Assembly (NCBI RefSeq): GCF_900230215.1
Contig: NZ_LT907982.1
Coordinates: forward strand, 3,582,001-3,646,000
DNA length: 64,000 nt
Source: Jatrophihabitans sp. GAS493
Lineage (GTDB): Bacteria > Actinomycetota > Actinomycetes > Mycobacteriales > Jatrophihabitantaceae
Reading direction: 5' to 3'
This document shows positions 45,701 through 53,769 of the stretch, in pieces (the stretch's first letter is position 1; every line of letters starts with the position of its first letter). The notes below the pieces were generated by a model. That model did not search any database. It had not been told where the DNA came from and saw nothing but the letters and a program-made list of their open reading frames with translations. A program made the position numbers and the translations under genes.

Positions 45701-47413
45701 GGCGATGGTCTGGTCCGCAGCCACCACACCGTCATCGATCGCGCCGTCGTTGTCCTGGATCTCCTCGACGGAGATGACGTCCGGCGAGGCGAGGTTCTTC
45801 ACGACCCCGGTCGCCAGCCGATCGAACTTGCTCTGCGGGTCCGACGGAGCCAGGTTCTCCACGTTGTAGGTGGCCACCGCCAGCTGGTCGGTCGCCTGGG
45901 CGGGCGCGACGTTGCCGGTCAGCCCGTTGTCCTGATAGGTGCCGATCTGGGTTGCCGCGATGTCGTAACCACCGAAGGTCGACCAGTCGACCGGCCCAAC
46001 GGTAGGGCCAACCAGTTCGTCGCCGACGTTGGCCGCGGGCACGGTGCCGTTCACCGGGGCGACAAGGGTGCGGCCGGCCGGAACCGCGTCGTAGTCGGCG
46101 ATGTAGGTGCCGCCCCGCGGCGTCATCTGCTGATCCGGCTTGGAGGTTACGTAGATCTCGCCGTACTGCGGCGACCCCGGTCCGACCACCTTGGCGTCGT
46201 TCACCTGGACGAGCATGCCCTCGTGGGCCTCGAAGAACTCCTGGGCCGAGCGGGCCGGGTCGAGCGCATCCGTGCTCTCCACACTGTGCGGATCGGCGCT
46301 GGCGCCGGGTGCGGCGAACCGGCCCGGCACCGTCGTCGGCGTCAATAGCAGGGCGGCGGGAAGCGACACGCCCTTGGCCAGCGTGGTGATCTGCGTCGGT
46401 CCACTGATCTCGGTCGTCGACAGGCTCGAGGTCGTGGCCACGGTTTCGCCCGACGCGAGCGGGTAGAACTCCTTCACCGGCCCGCTGACCAGCACCGAAT
46501 CGCCGACTGCGACGGTCGGCGACGAGGTGAAGACAAAGATTGCCGAGGATGCGGCTGGGCGGCTCAGGTCAGGGTTCAGCTCCTGGAGAAAGAAACCCCG
46601 GCTGCTTCCGGCGGTCCGCACGGCGGTCACCACGCCGGCGACCTTGGCGACGTTCTCGCCGTCCAGTGGAGACTTCCAGCTCGATCCCTGAATGTCCTGG
46701 ATCGTCGTGGTCCCGGGGATGCAGGCATCTGGCGGGGGCGTGGTGGTGCAGTCGGTTCCGCCGCCACCCCCACCGCCGGAAACGGCAGCCGGCGTCGGTG
46801 CGGCCACGACGAAGTCCGCACTGTTCTGATCGGAGTCGACGGCCGCACTGCGCTGATCCGAGAGCGCTGCCGACGGAGCCGGGGCGGCAGCGGCGCCTTC
46901 GAAGGTAGTTGCGCCGCCGAACCCGACCAGGTCGGCCACCGACGGGTCACTCGCGCAGGCCGCCAGCAGACAGGTGAGCGTCGTCGCGTTGCTGACCAGC
47001 GCCACGGTGCCGGTGGTGGCTGAGAGGTTCACGGTTCCGGTGACGTCCGGCGCCGGCAGCGGCGCTCCGTTGGCCCCACCCGAGGCCTCCTGGATCAGGT
47101 AGAACTTGCCGGGGTCCAGCGACACGCTGCCCAATGGGGTCTTACCCGTCCAACTGGTGCCGGTCGCCGACTTGTACTGCACCGAGTATCCGGTGAGATC
47201 CACCGCCGCCGGACCGCGGTTCTGCAGTTCGACGAAGTCGTTGGCCAAGACGGCTGAGCTGTTGCCGCCGCCGCCGTAGACCTCGGTGATCACCAGTCCG
47301 GTACTCGATGCCGCGCTCGCCGGCGGGGCCAGGGTGAGTGGCAGTAGCAGCGCCACGACGACGGCGGAGACGGTGGCGAGAATGGTGACAACGGTTCGGC
47401 TGACGATCGGCAC
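42749..47413 (-). CDS. Secreted ExeM/NucH-type endonuclease fused to a 5'-nucleotidase
   Basis: About 1,554 residues, exported. Signal peptide (TVVTILATVSAVVVALLLPL), lamin-tail domain (LVITEVYGGGGNSSAVLAND), OB-fold region of ExeM, an endonuclease/exonuclease/phosphatase domain (VATYNVENLAPSD, VIVIANHFNSKGGDQ, NVVLAGDFNDY, SDHDPQVVRI), then a metallophosphatase (LNINDFHGRID, AVGNHEFDKGYD, FTGHTHKVY), 5'-nucleotidase C-domain (NPGGLRADL, TGGDNFTAF) and Ig-like repeats with no LPXTG. It should cut extracellular DNA and dephosphorylate the nucleotides for phosphate and nucleoside uptake. GTG at 47413 follows GGAGG; an ATG at 47476 is in frame but lacks one. Confidence 0.92.
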   Translation of the reverse strand: MPIVSRTVVTILATVSAVVVALLLPLTLAPPASAASSTGLVITEVYGGGGNSSAVLANDFVELQNRGPAAVDLTGYSVQYKSATGTSWTGKTPLGSVSLDPGKFYLIQEASGGANGAPLPAPDVTGTVNLSATTGTVALVSNATTLTCLLAACASDPSVADLVGFGGATTFEGAAAAPAPSAALSDQRSAAVDSDQNSADFVVAAPTPAAVSGGGGGGGTDCTTTPPPDACIPGTTTIQDIQGSSWKSPLDGENVAKVAGVVTAVRTAGSSRGFFLQELNPDLSRPAASSAIFVFTSSPTVAVGDSVLVSGPVKEFYPLASGETVATTSSLSTTEISGPTQITTLAKGVSLPAALLLTPTTVPGRFAAPGASADPHSVESTDALDPARSAQEFFEAHEGMLVQVNDAKVVGPGSPQYGEIYVTSKPDQQMTPRGGTYIADYDAVPAGRTLVAPVNGTVPAANVGDELVGPTVGPVDWSTFGGYDIAATQIGTYQDNGLTGNVAPAQATDQLAVATYNVENLAPSDPQSKFDRLATGVVKNLASPDVISVEEIQDNDGAIDDGVVAADQTIAKFIAAISAQGGPAYSSASIDPVNDQDGGQPGGNIRVVFLYNPARVTFDAKAGGDSTSGVTVSTGADFTAELSASPGRVDPTNAAWTDSRKPLAGEFTFDGKKVIVIANHFNSKGGDQNSDGRYQPPARISEVQRTQQATVLNGFVKQILAADPSANVVLAGDFNDYQFSAPIKTLTDDGATLTDLINTLPENERYTYNFNGISQVLDHIFVSKPLSATADAVQYSVIHVNSEFSDQASDHDPQVVRIRPVATPTTTSLNLLNINDFHGRIDANTVKFAGTVEQLRAAAGSANSLLLSAGDNIGASLFASASQNDQPTIDVLNAMGLDASAVGNHEFDKGYDDLVNRVVGDPPNAKWAYLGANVYQKGTTTPALPQYQIVTVNGLRVGVIGAVTQETPSLVSPGGITGIDVGDPVVAVNRVAAELTDGDPANGEADVLIAEYHEGASEGTPDGATLDQEVAAGGAFAEIVQQTSPKVAAIFTGHTHKVYAWDAPIPGEAGKTRPILQTGDYGANVGQVVLTIDRATKQVTGYASRNVPRTDTDDATLVAAYPRVAAVQSIVTAALAQAAVVGGQPIGKVTADITTAFTGTDRDDRASESTLGNLVGNALRDELAAPERGGAQIGVVNPGGLRADLLYAPDGTVTYAEANSVLPFVNNLWTLSLTGAQFKQVLEQMWQPAGASRPFLNLGLSDNVTYTLDPSAAVGSHITSVTIDGKPLDPNASYRIGTFSFLATGGDNFTAFTAATNVQDTGLVDRDAWIDYLGKNSPVSPSFARRGVVVSPLPGAVKAGETLTFAVSKLDLTSLGSPANTSLSAAIGASSLGSFPVSAGATSVSVKIPDSISGAQTLTLTAAPSGTVVTIPLSITAKPTQKGTVTLSPTTLPAGRSVTVRLAGWASATKLAIRLDATTLGSVTTDAHGAGTLTALIPRTTTVGRHTVTATTADGTSVSASLQVQKACVPVPGPKASLIDWLAYLVALAAGRAC

Positions 47414-47749
47414 GAGGCCTCCACAGGTTCTTGGTCGATGCTGCGCTGTGTATCCGGTAAGAGCACTCAATCGCATCGTAGGTAGGTGCCGGTGAACACG
47501 AAGTGATGCATCGTGCACGGAGAGGTTACGTCGCGATGAAGTCCTTGAGTTTGCTGGGTTGAATTGGCCGAACAGGACGGCTTGGCTCACCCCTCCAGCG
47601 GTCTGCCGCCACCGGTGACTTCACGGTGTAGACGCCCGGGCGCCACCCTGCCTTCACCTGATGTTCGTGCTGCACACACCATCGTCACGCCCACGAAACC
47701 GACCCGAACTACCTTGCGACGATGAGATACCCGGCAATGGCAGGCGGCA
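47414..47749. promoter_or_regulatory. Divergent promoter region of the ExeM-type and kinase genes
   Basis: 336 bases without a gene. One GTTCACC-type heptamer (complement GGTGAAC, 47491-47497) recalls half of an actinobacterial PHO box, and phosphate control would suit the nuclease-nucleotidase, but no second spaced repeat is present. Nothing else recognisable. Confidence 0.25.
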
Positions 47750-48814
47750 GTGGCCGGCCGGGACGTGACCTATTCGCGGCTGACGCCGACCGGGATTGAC
47801 TACGTGATCGGGAAGTTCGTCGGCTACGTGCCGCGCCACGACCGGCTCTATGACTACCTGCGCGGCATCCTCGTCGACCGTATGGGGATTCATAACCCAC
47901 ATCCGGCCTTCCGCGCCTTCCGGCTCGTAGGCAGCAACGAGGTCTACGGCTACGAGGAGAAGGCCAGTGGTGCCCGCCTGATCTGTAAGTTCTACGGTCC
48001 CAAGTTCGGCTGGGACTCCGACCGTGCGAGCCATGCCGCCCACCAGGAGTACGAAAGCCTGCAGACGCTGCGAAGCTTCAACCTCGTCGGTTCGCCGCAC
48101 CATGTCATCGCACCGCTCGGAGTGAATCGCGATATCAACAGCGTCCTCGCCGTCGAGTACTACCCGGGTGAGCAGTTCAGCCAGGCGATCGCCCGCTCGA
48201 TTCACCAGCGCGACAGCAGCCATCTCTTCTGGCGACTCAAGGCGCTCGCGTACTTCCTCGCGACGCAGCACAACCGCACGGCCAACGGCGACGGCGTCAA
48301 TTTCGACGCCGACACGCGGTACTTCAACCGTGTGGTGGGGCGGCTTCGGCGCGACGACCGGGTCGGCGCGTGGGATGTCGATGAGTTCGAATGGCTGCGC
48401 GATCGCTGGCGGGAACGGGCCCGGATGTGGCAGGACCAGCAGGTGTGGCTGCACGGTGATGCCACTCCGGCCAACTTCCTCTTCGGGAACGGTCTGGATG
48501 TGGCCGCCATCGACCTCGAACGGATGAAGCGGGGAGACCGGATGTTCGATGTCGGCCGAATCGCCGGGGAGCTACAGCATTCGTTCATGTCGGCGACCGG
48601 TGACCGCCGCCGGGCCGAACCCTTCATCGGCCACTTCCTGTGGGAGTACAGCTGCCACTTCCCCGATCGCGACAGCGCGTTCGCCTCGATCACGGCGCGG
48701 GCGCCCTACTACATGGGCATGAACCTTCTCCGGATCGCACGCAATGACTACATCAGCAGTGAATACAGTGGAAAGCTCGTGGCTCAGGCCAAGCGCCTGC
48801 TTCGCGCCGGCTGA
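47750..48814 (+). CDS. Aminoglycoside-phosphotransferase-fold kinase
   Basis: A 354-residue protein-kinase-like small-molecule kinase. N-lobe: LICKFYG (probable nucleotide Lys). C-lobe: catalytic loop WLHGDATPANFLF (HGDxxxxN), and the metal-site AIDLERMKRGDRMFDVGRIA replacing the usual DWE/DFE. Starts with GTG at 47750. A HAD protein follows after 42 bases and reads as a pair. Not obviously an antibiotic-resistance enzyme; family relatives phosphorylate sugars, choline or homoserine. Substrate unknown. Confidence 0.82.
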   Translation: MAGRDVTYSRLTPTGIDYVIGKFVGYVPRHDRLYDYLRGILVDRMGIHNPHPAFRAFRLVGSNEVYGYEEKASGARLICKFYGPKFGWDSDRASHAAHQEYESLQTLRSFNLVGSPHHVIAPLGVNRDINSVLAVEYYPGEQFSQAIARSIHQRDSSHLFWRLKALAYFLATQHNRTANGDGVNFDADTRYFNRVVGRLRRDDRVGAWDVDEFEWLRDRWRERARMWQDQQVWLHGDATPANFLFGNGLDVAAIDLERMKRGDRMFDVGRIAGELQHSFMSATGDRRRAEPFIGHFLWEYSCHFPDRDSAFASITARAPYYMGMNLLRIARNDYISSEYSGKLVAQAKRLLRAG

Positions 48815-48856
48815 CTTCAGCAACCGAGATCTTTTTCGAGAAGAGGAGCGCCGCAC

Positions 48857-49597
48857 GTGGGCATGGAGATTCGGGCGATCGCCTTCGATGTGAACGGCAC
48901 CCTGATCGAGATCCGGACCGACGAGCATGTGGATGAGATCTTCCGGGCCGCTGGGCACTTCCTCACCTATCAGGGAATCGACCTGCGTCGTCATCAGGTC
49001 CGCGACCTGTACTTCGAGTTTCTGAAGCAGCAGCGCAGATCGAGCGGGGAGGAACACCCGGAGTTCGATGCGGTCGAAATCTGGCGGCGAATCATCGATG
49101 AGAACATGACCGACTTCACCCGCGCCCTGCCGCCGGAGAAACTCGCCCAGATGCCGCTTTTCATGGCCGAAATGTATCGGGGCATCTCGCGGCGCCGGCT
49201 GAAGCTGTACCCACATGTGCGCAAAATGCTGAACATTCTGCGGCAGCACTACCCGCTTGCCCTGGTCACCGATGCGCAGAGCGCCTATGCCCGTGGCGAG
49301 TTGCATCGGGCCGGGATCCTCGACTACTTCGACCCGATCATCGTGTCGGGCGACCACGGCTACCGAAAGCCGGATCGTCGCCTCTTTCAATTCGCCATCG
49401 ACGCGCTGGGGGTGGCGGCGGAGCAGACGCTCTACGTCGGCAACGACATGAAGCGGGACATCTATGGTGCCCGGGAGGCCGGGATGCGCACGATGCTGTT
49501 CAACTCAGATCAGGGGACGAAGGAGTATCTCGGCTGCGTCGCCGAGCACACCATCACCGATTACCGCGAACTTCTCGCGATTCTCGGAGTTGGCTGA
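48857..49597 (+). CDS. HAD-superfamily hydrolase with DxN motif I
   Basis: A 246-residue HAD protein of subfamily I. Motif I is IAFDVNGTLIE: the nucleophile Asp is present but the +2 residue, normally the acid/base Asp of phosphatases, is Asn. Motif II is LVTDAQ, motif III Lys in GYRKPDRRLF, motif IV YVGNDMKRDI (Asp pair reduced to ND-RD). A helical cap of about 100 residues lies between. The substitution predicts weak or altered phosphatase activity. Pairs with the kinase upstream. Confidence 0.85.
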   Translation: MGMEIRAIAFDVNGTLIEIRTDEHVDEIFRAAGHFLTYQGIDLRRHQVRDLYFEFLKQQRRSSGEEHPEFDAVEIWRRIIDENMTDFTRALPPEKLAQMPLFMAEMYRGISRRRLKLYPHVRKMLNILRQHYPLALVTDAQSAYARGELHRAGILDYFDPIIVSGDHGYRKPDRRLFQFAIDALGVAAEQTLYVGNDMKRDIYGAREAGMRTMLFNSDQGTKEYLGCVAEHTITDYRELLAILGVG

Positions 49598-49642
49598 CTC
49601 CGTCGTCCCCTGATCTGAGTGTGTTACTGCGGCGGACCTTAC

Positions 49643-51229
49643 TTAGATGGCCGGCCCCGTCGCGAGAGTGATCTTCGTGCGGTGCGAGCTGCCCGAGGCG
49701 TCGGTCCAAGTCACCGTCACCGAGTCACCCGGGTGTGCATCGGCCAGGGCTGAGGTCAGGTCATCGGCACTGGAGATTGATTTCCCGTTGACCGCGGTGA
49801 TGGCGTCACCGGCGACGATGCCGGCCTTGGCCGCCGGTCCCGAGTCGACGACGCCAGCGACGGCGAGGCCGCTGCCTGAGCTAGTTGAGCCGTCGGCCGC
49901 GGTGGCCGAGAGCTGCACGCCGAGGAACGGGCTGTCGCCGATGTGGATGGTCGAGCTGCTCTTACCCTCGACGATCTGCGTGGCGATGGAGAGTGCCTTG
50001 GTGATCGGAATCGCATAGCTCTGCGGGCTGGCGTTGAAAGTACTGCTGTCCGAGCTTGAGGCCGCGGTGTCCATGCCGATGATCGACCCGTTGCCGTTGT
50101 ACAAGGGTCCACCCGAGTCGCCGGCCTGGACGTCGGCGTTGGTCTCGATCAAGTCCGTCAGGTTCTCGGCGTCGCTGCCATCGGAGTCAGTAGCGGTGAT
50201 GCTCTGGCCGAGCGCCACAACCTGACCGGCGGCCGCACTCGGCGTGCCACCGGTGCCGCCGGCGTTTCCGACGGCCACAACTGAGTCGCCGACGCTGGCA
50301 CTGTTGGAGGTGATCTTGGCTGTGGCCAATCCACTCGCCCCGGACAGTCGCAGCACGGCGACGTCATCGGTGACGTCGGTTCCGACGACCTTCGCGCTGT
50401 AGGTCTTGCCGGTGCTGACGACGGTCACGGTGATCTTGGTCGAGCCCCGCACCACGTGGTTGTTGGTGAGGATCTCGCCCGAGGAGGTGAGGACGATGCC
50501 GGTTCCGGCCGCCTCCGCACTCTGGTAGCCGAGTTCGGTGTTGATGTCGACGACCCCGACCGATTGGGTGGCGGTGGCCTTGGTCGCAGTCGAGGACGCC
50601 GAGTCATTGCCGCCGCTCGTCGAGCCTGAGCCGTCAGAGCCGGATCCGTCCGAACCCGAGCCGTAGCCGTTTGAGGAACCGAAGCCGTTGCCGAAGCCGC
50701 CCAGCGAGCCTCCGTCGGAGCCCGAGCCAGACGAGCCGTCGCTCGACGAACCACTGCCGGAGCCGGAGTTGGAGCCGGCTACTGGCTGCGATGCAACTCC
50801 ATTGACCGTGTCATTGTGAGTCGCGATCAGCGTCCCACCGACGCCCAGGGCGCCGGCGACCAACGCCGCGGCGACCGCGATGTAGGTCGAACGGTGCGCG
50901 TGCGGCGACTTGGTGGTGGTAGCCCCAGCGGCCGGCGCGGTGGGAGCGGCGGTGAGGTACGGAGACTGGTACGGGGACTGGTACGGCGACTCGTAGAAGG
51001 GCTGGTAGGGAGCATCGGCCTGGTACTGACCCTGGTAGGGCGGCTGATACTGCTGGTACGGCGTCTGCTGGTACGGCGTCTGCTGGTAGGGCACCTGCTG
51101 ATACGGCGTCTGCTGGTAGCCAGCCTGCTGGTACAGCGGCGGGTGGGGGTTGACTACGTTCGAGTCGGCCGGAGCCGTCCCGTCGGCGGGAAGGATCTCG
51201 GTCGGCTGGTCGGGGAACTGCTCGCTCAT
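49643..51229 (-). CDS. HtrA/DegP-type membrane-anchored serine protease with PDZ domain
   Basis: A 528-residue quality-control protease. Cytoplasmic N-tail with repeated YQQTP pentapeptides, one membrane helix (STYIAVAAALVAGALGVGG), a Ser/Gly/Asp-rich linker, trypsin-like domain with LTNNHVVRGSTK (His), TDDVAVLRL (Asp) and DVQAGDSGGPLYN (Ser), then a C-terminal PDZ (ITAVNGKSISSADDLTSAL). Active site faces outside. The ATG at 51229 is used; an in-frame ATG upstream at 51292 is less likely. Ends convergent with the HAD gene. Confidence 0.93.
   Translation of the reverse strand: MSEQFPDQPTEILPADGTAPADSNVVNPHPPLYQQAGYQQTPYQQVPYQQTPYQQTPYQQYQPPYQGQYQADAPYQPFYESPYQSPYQSPYLTAAPTAPAAGATTTKSPHAHRSTYIAVAAALVAGALGVGGTLIATHNDTVNGVASQPVAGSNSGSGSGSSSDGSSGSGSDGGSLGGFGNGFGSSNGYGSGSDGSGSDGSGSTSGGNDSASSTATKATATQSVGVVDINTELGYQSAEAAGTGIVLTSSGEILTNNHVVRGSTKITVTVVSTGKTYSAKVVGTDVTDDVAVLRLSGASGLATAKITSNSASVGDSVVAVGNAGGTGGTPSAAAGQVVALGQSITATDSDGSDAENLTDLIETNADVQAGDSGGPLYNGNGSIIGMDTAASSSDSSTFNASPQSYAIPITKALSIATQIVEGKSSSTIHIGDSPFLGVQLSATAADGSTSSGSGLAVAGVVDSGPAAKAGIVAGDAITAVNGKSISSADDLTSALADAHPGDSVTVTWTDASGSSHRTKITLATGPAI
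51050..51135. repeat. Tandem 15-bp units coding for YQQTP pentapeptides
   Basis: About six 15-base units such as GGCGTCTGCTGGTAC, some identical, in the N-terminal coding part of the protease gene. They encode the cytoplasmic Tyr-Gln-Gln-x-Pro tail and are a likely site of length variation. Confidence 0.85.
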
Positions 51230-51329
51230 CTGCTCACGCTCTCTCGTCGGTGGTTGTATCAAGAGAACGGCATGAATCTGATGAGTGGCCATAGATACGC
51301 TGTATGCAACCTGAGAATTTGGAGCGACT

Positions 51330-52517
51330 CTAGGCCGGGACGGAATCCGCCGGAGATGGCCCCTTGAAGCGCCGGCGAAGGGTCAGGCCGAGCAACGGAT
51401 AAAGCAGCACGGAGAAGATGCCCGCACCAACCAGCGCCGCCGCGGTCGAAGTGCGGAGGTCCCCGTGGTCGACCCCGATCGTGGTGACGGCCACGATGAT
51501 CGGCAGTCCGGTCGCTCCCAGCAGCACGATCGCCCCGCGGTCGTACCAGCTCGAGCCCGGTGGCGCGGCGAGAGTCGCCGGGATACCCCGCACGACGAGG
51601 AAGAGGAGAGCAAATATCGGGACGAGGGCCATCGTTGACGCTTTTTCGGTGAGCGCGTCGAGATCGAACCCCAGCCCGGTGTTCACGAAGAAGATCGGCA
51701 CCAGGAATCCGAACCCGACGGCATCGAGTTTCGTCTCGATAACCCGCGCAGCCTGCGGATCGGCCCCGGCCAGCAGAAGGTTGATCAGGACACCGGCACC
51801 AAAAGCCCCAAGCAGCATGTCGAGCCCGAACGAAGTGGCGAGAGCGACCAACGCGGCAAGGATCAGGATGACCAACCGCACCGCGAATTGCCCGCTGGTG
51901 TGCAGGGTTGCCTCGATCAATCGGTGGACCCGGGCGTGTTCGAAACGCACCGTGACCACGAGCGCTGCGACGATCAACAGCGCGAACACGATCAGAATCA
52001 CCGCGGCGCGGAGCGGGCTGCGGCCGCTCAGGAAGAGCGCGACCGCAATGAGCGGGCCGAACTCACCAACGGCGCCGACCGCAAGCATGGCCGCTCCGAA
52101 GGGCGTCGACAACTCGTCGCTATCACGCAGTACGGGAAGCAACGTTCCGAGTGCGGTGCTGGTCAGGCAGATCCCCACCAGCACACCGGCCGCGACGGTG
52201 GGTGACAGCAGTACGCCCAGCCCGACGCCAAGGGCGAGGGAGAGCAGCCACCCGATTGCTGACTGCCGCAGCGGGCGCCCACGAATCCGGGCGAAGTCGA
52301 TCTCGTAACCGGCGAGCAGGAAGAGCATGGCCAGGCCGAACTGGGATAGGAACTCGATCTGCGGTCCGGGTTCGACCCATCCGAGTACCTGTGGGCCAAA
52401 GAGGATCCCCAGCACGATCTCGAAGACGACCAAGGGGATGGCGATCCACCGCCCGAACGCGCTGGCCAGCAGGGGCGCGACCGCAGCGATCGCGGCGACC
52501 ACGACGAGGTTCTCCAC
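51330..52517 (-). CDS. Cation:proton antiporter (CPA2/KefB family)
   Basis: A 395-residue membrane protein with 12 or 13 predicted helices. Family features: FEIVLGILFGPQVLGWV at helices 1-2, MLFLLAGYEIDFARIRGRPLR with the conserved Asp/Arg region, TALGTLLPVLRDSDEL, and a loop before PIFFVNTGLGFDLDAL. No C-terminal TrkA-N domain. The GTG at 52517 with GGGGAGGG upstream is preferred; ATG at 52598 is in frame. Probably exchanges Na+ or K+ for H+. Neighbouring protease and SHOCT genes suggest envelope-stress or ion homeostasis. Confidence 0.9.
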   Translation of the reverse strand: MENLVVVAAIAAVAPLLASAFGRWIAIPLVVFEIVLGILFGPQVLGWVEPGPQIEFLSQFGLAMLFLLAGYEIDFARIRGRPLRQSAIGWLLSLALGVGLGVLLSPTVAAGVLVGICLTSTALGTLLPVLRDSDELSTPFGAAMLAVGAVGEFGPLIAVALFLSGRSPLRAAVILIVFALLIVAALVVTVRFEHARVHRLIEATLHTSGQFAVRLVILILAALVALATSFGLDMLLGAFGAGVLINLLLAGADPQAARVIETKLDAVGFGFLVPIFFVNTGLGFDLDALTEKASTMALVPIFALLFLVVRGIPATLAAPPGSSWYDRGAIVLLGATGLPIIVAVTTIGVDHGDLRTSTAAALVGAGIFSVLLYPLLGLTLRRRFKGPSPADSVPA

Positions 52518-52742
52518 GGGCCCTCCCCGGCCGGCTGCGGCGGCGCCGCAGGCGAATAGTAGTTCGAGCCTCCCAGTCCCCACTCGTGGGTGGCTCATCC
52601 GAAGACGGTGAGAACGAGGTCGGCTTTCATACTGCCGGGATGATGCGCACGCCCCCGCGCTGGTCGAATCTGAGAGCGTGTGCAGACGAGACGAGCTGGC
52701 GGAGCACCCCAGCCCGCAGACGCGCGAGCGAGGAGCTAAGTA

Positions 52743-53192
52743 ATGGTTACCAAGTTGGGCCCAATCGAGGTCATCGTAGTGAGCTTTCCTGACAGCGATT
52801 TCAACGGGAGCATAATCACCGAGATTCAGTCGCTCGTTGATCGCAACATCATCAATGTCGTCGACGGACTGCTCGCGAAGAAGGACCTCGACGGAAGTAT
52901 TGAGCTCATCGAGTTCGAGCAGACGAATCTAGAGTCGGACGCAGCCGCGCTGGCCGCTCTGGTCGGCGAGATCCACCCCGACCTCATTTCGGATGAGGAT
53001 GTCGATGAGCTGGCCGCCGCCCTCGAGCCAGGGGCATCGGCCGCGATTCTGGTCTTTGAACACGAGTGGGCCAAACCGCTGCGCAACTCCATTGTCGATT
53101 CGGGCGGCGTGCTGGTCGCGAACCTTCGTATCCCGGGCTTGGTCGTCGACGAGGTGCTCACCGCCCTGGACGAATTGTCGGAGATCAGCTGA
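52743..53192 (+). CDS. DUF6325-family (DUF1269-like) protein
   Basis: A 149-residue acidic protein with a membrane-free beta-alpha architecture: LGPIEVIVVSFPDSDFNG, then a hydrophobic strand around INVVDGLLAKKDLDGSIEL, ASAAILVFEHEWAKPLRN and the end LVVDEVLTALDELSE. Family members of the DUF1269/DUF6325 type commonly precede SHOCT-domain proteins; function unknown. SHOCT gene follows after 64 bases. Some members act near stress responses, which is only a guess here. Confidence 0.85.
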   Translation: MVTKLGPIEVIVVSFPDSDFNGSIITEIQSLVDRNIINVVDGLLAKKDLDGSIELIEFEQTNLESDAAALAALVGEIHPDLISDEDVDELAAALEPGASAAILVFEHEWAKPLRNSIVDSGGVLVANLRIPGLVVDEVLTALDELSEIS

Positions 53193-53259
53193 CTGCTGAG
53201 CCGCACCACGAGAACAATCCGAATCAATAGAAGCCAAAGAGAAGCTAGGGAGCAGTTTG

Positions 53260-53637
53260 ATGAGACGACGTATGGGGCGACCAGGACTGGTCGGCACAAT
53301 GGCTCGCACGGCGGTTGTCGCCGGTACCGCTACCGCGGTGGCGGGCGGGGTTCAGCGGCACCAGCAGAACAAGGCGATGGCTGCTCAGGACGAGCAGCAG
53401 GCCGAGTACGACACCCAGCAGGCGGCCACCCAATCCCAGTCCGAGATCGCAGACCTGCAGCGGCAAGTGGCCGAGATGAAGGCGGCACAGACGCCAGCGG
53501 CGGCCCCCGTCGCAGCGCCGGCCGCCGGCGGTCAAGGCGATGTTATATCCCAGCTCGAGAAGCTGGCGTCGCTCAAGCAAGCCGGAATCCTCGACGACGC
53601 CGAGTTCGCCTCGGCCAAGGCCAAGCTGCTCGGCTGA
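53260..53637 (+). CDS. SHOCT-domain protein
   Basis: A 125-residue protein. ATG at 53260 with AGGGAG 7 bases upstream. A hydrophobic segment near the start (GTMARTAVVAGTATAVAGG) may sit in the membrane, a Gln-rich coil (HQQNKAMAAQDEQQ) follows, an Ala/Pro linker, and a C-terminal SHOCT motif (LEKLASLKQAGILDDAEFAS, then AKAKLLG). SHOCT tails usually mediate oligomerisation. Paired with the DUF6325-like gene upstream. Confidence 0.9.
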   Translation: MRRRMGRPGLVGTMARTAVVAGTATAVAGGVQRHQQNKAMAAQDEQQAEYDTQQAATQSQSEIADLQRQVAEMKAAQTPAAAPVAAPAAGGQGDVISQLEKLASLKQAGILDDAEFASAKAKLLG

Positions 53638-53661
53638 TCGAGCAGTAGCGTCCATATCGAA

Positions 53662-53726
53662 CGCCGCTGGCCGTCTCTACCTATGCTCTCGCCGTCGCGA
53701 GACATCGGCGCAGATGGCCAGTGGCG
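53662..53726. terminator. Bidirectional hairpin between convergent genes
   Basis: CGCCGCTGGCC (53662-53672) pairs with GGCCAGTGGCG (53716-53726) with one G-U or mismatch, and the loop holds a smaller hairpin (TCTCG with CGAGA). It lies between the stops of the SHOCT gene and the convergent deacetylase gene, where a shared terminator is expected. Confidence 0.5.
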
Positions 53727-53769
53727 CGGCGATACCTCAACCTGCCGCAGGGTTGGAGCTGACCGCGAG

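Noticed and set aside
47477-47500. PHO-box half-site near the ExeM-type gene
   Set aside because: Only one GTTCACC heptamer is present; the second 11-base-spaced repeat needed for PhoP binding is absent.
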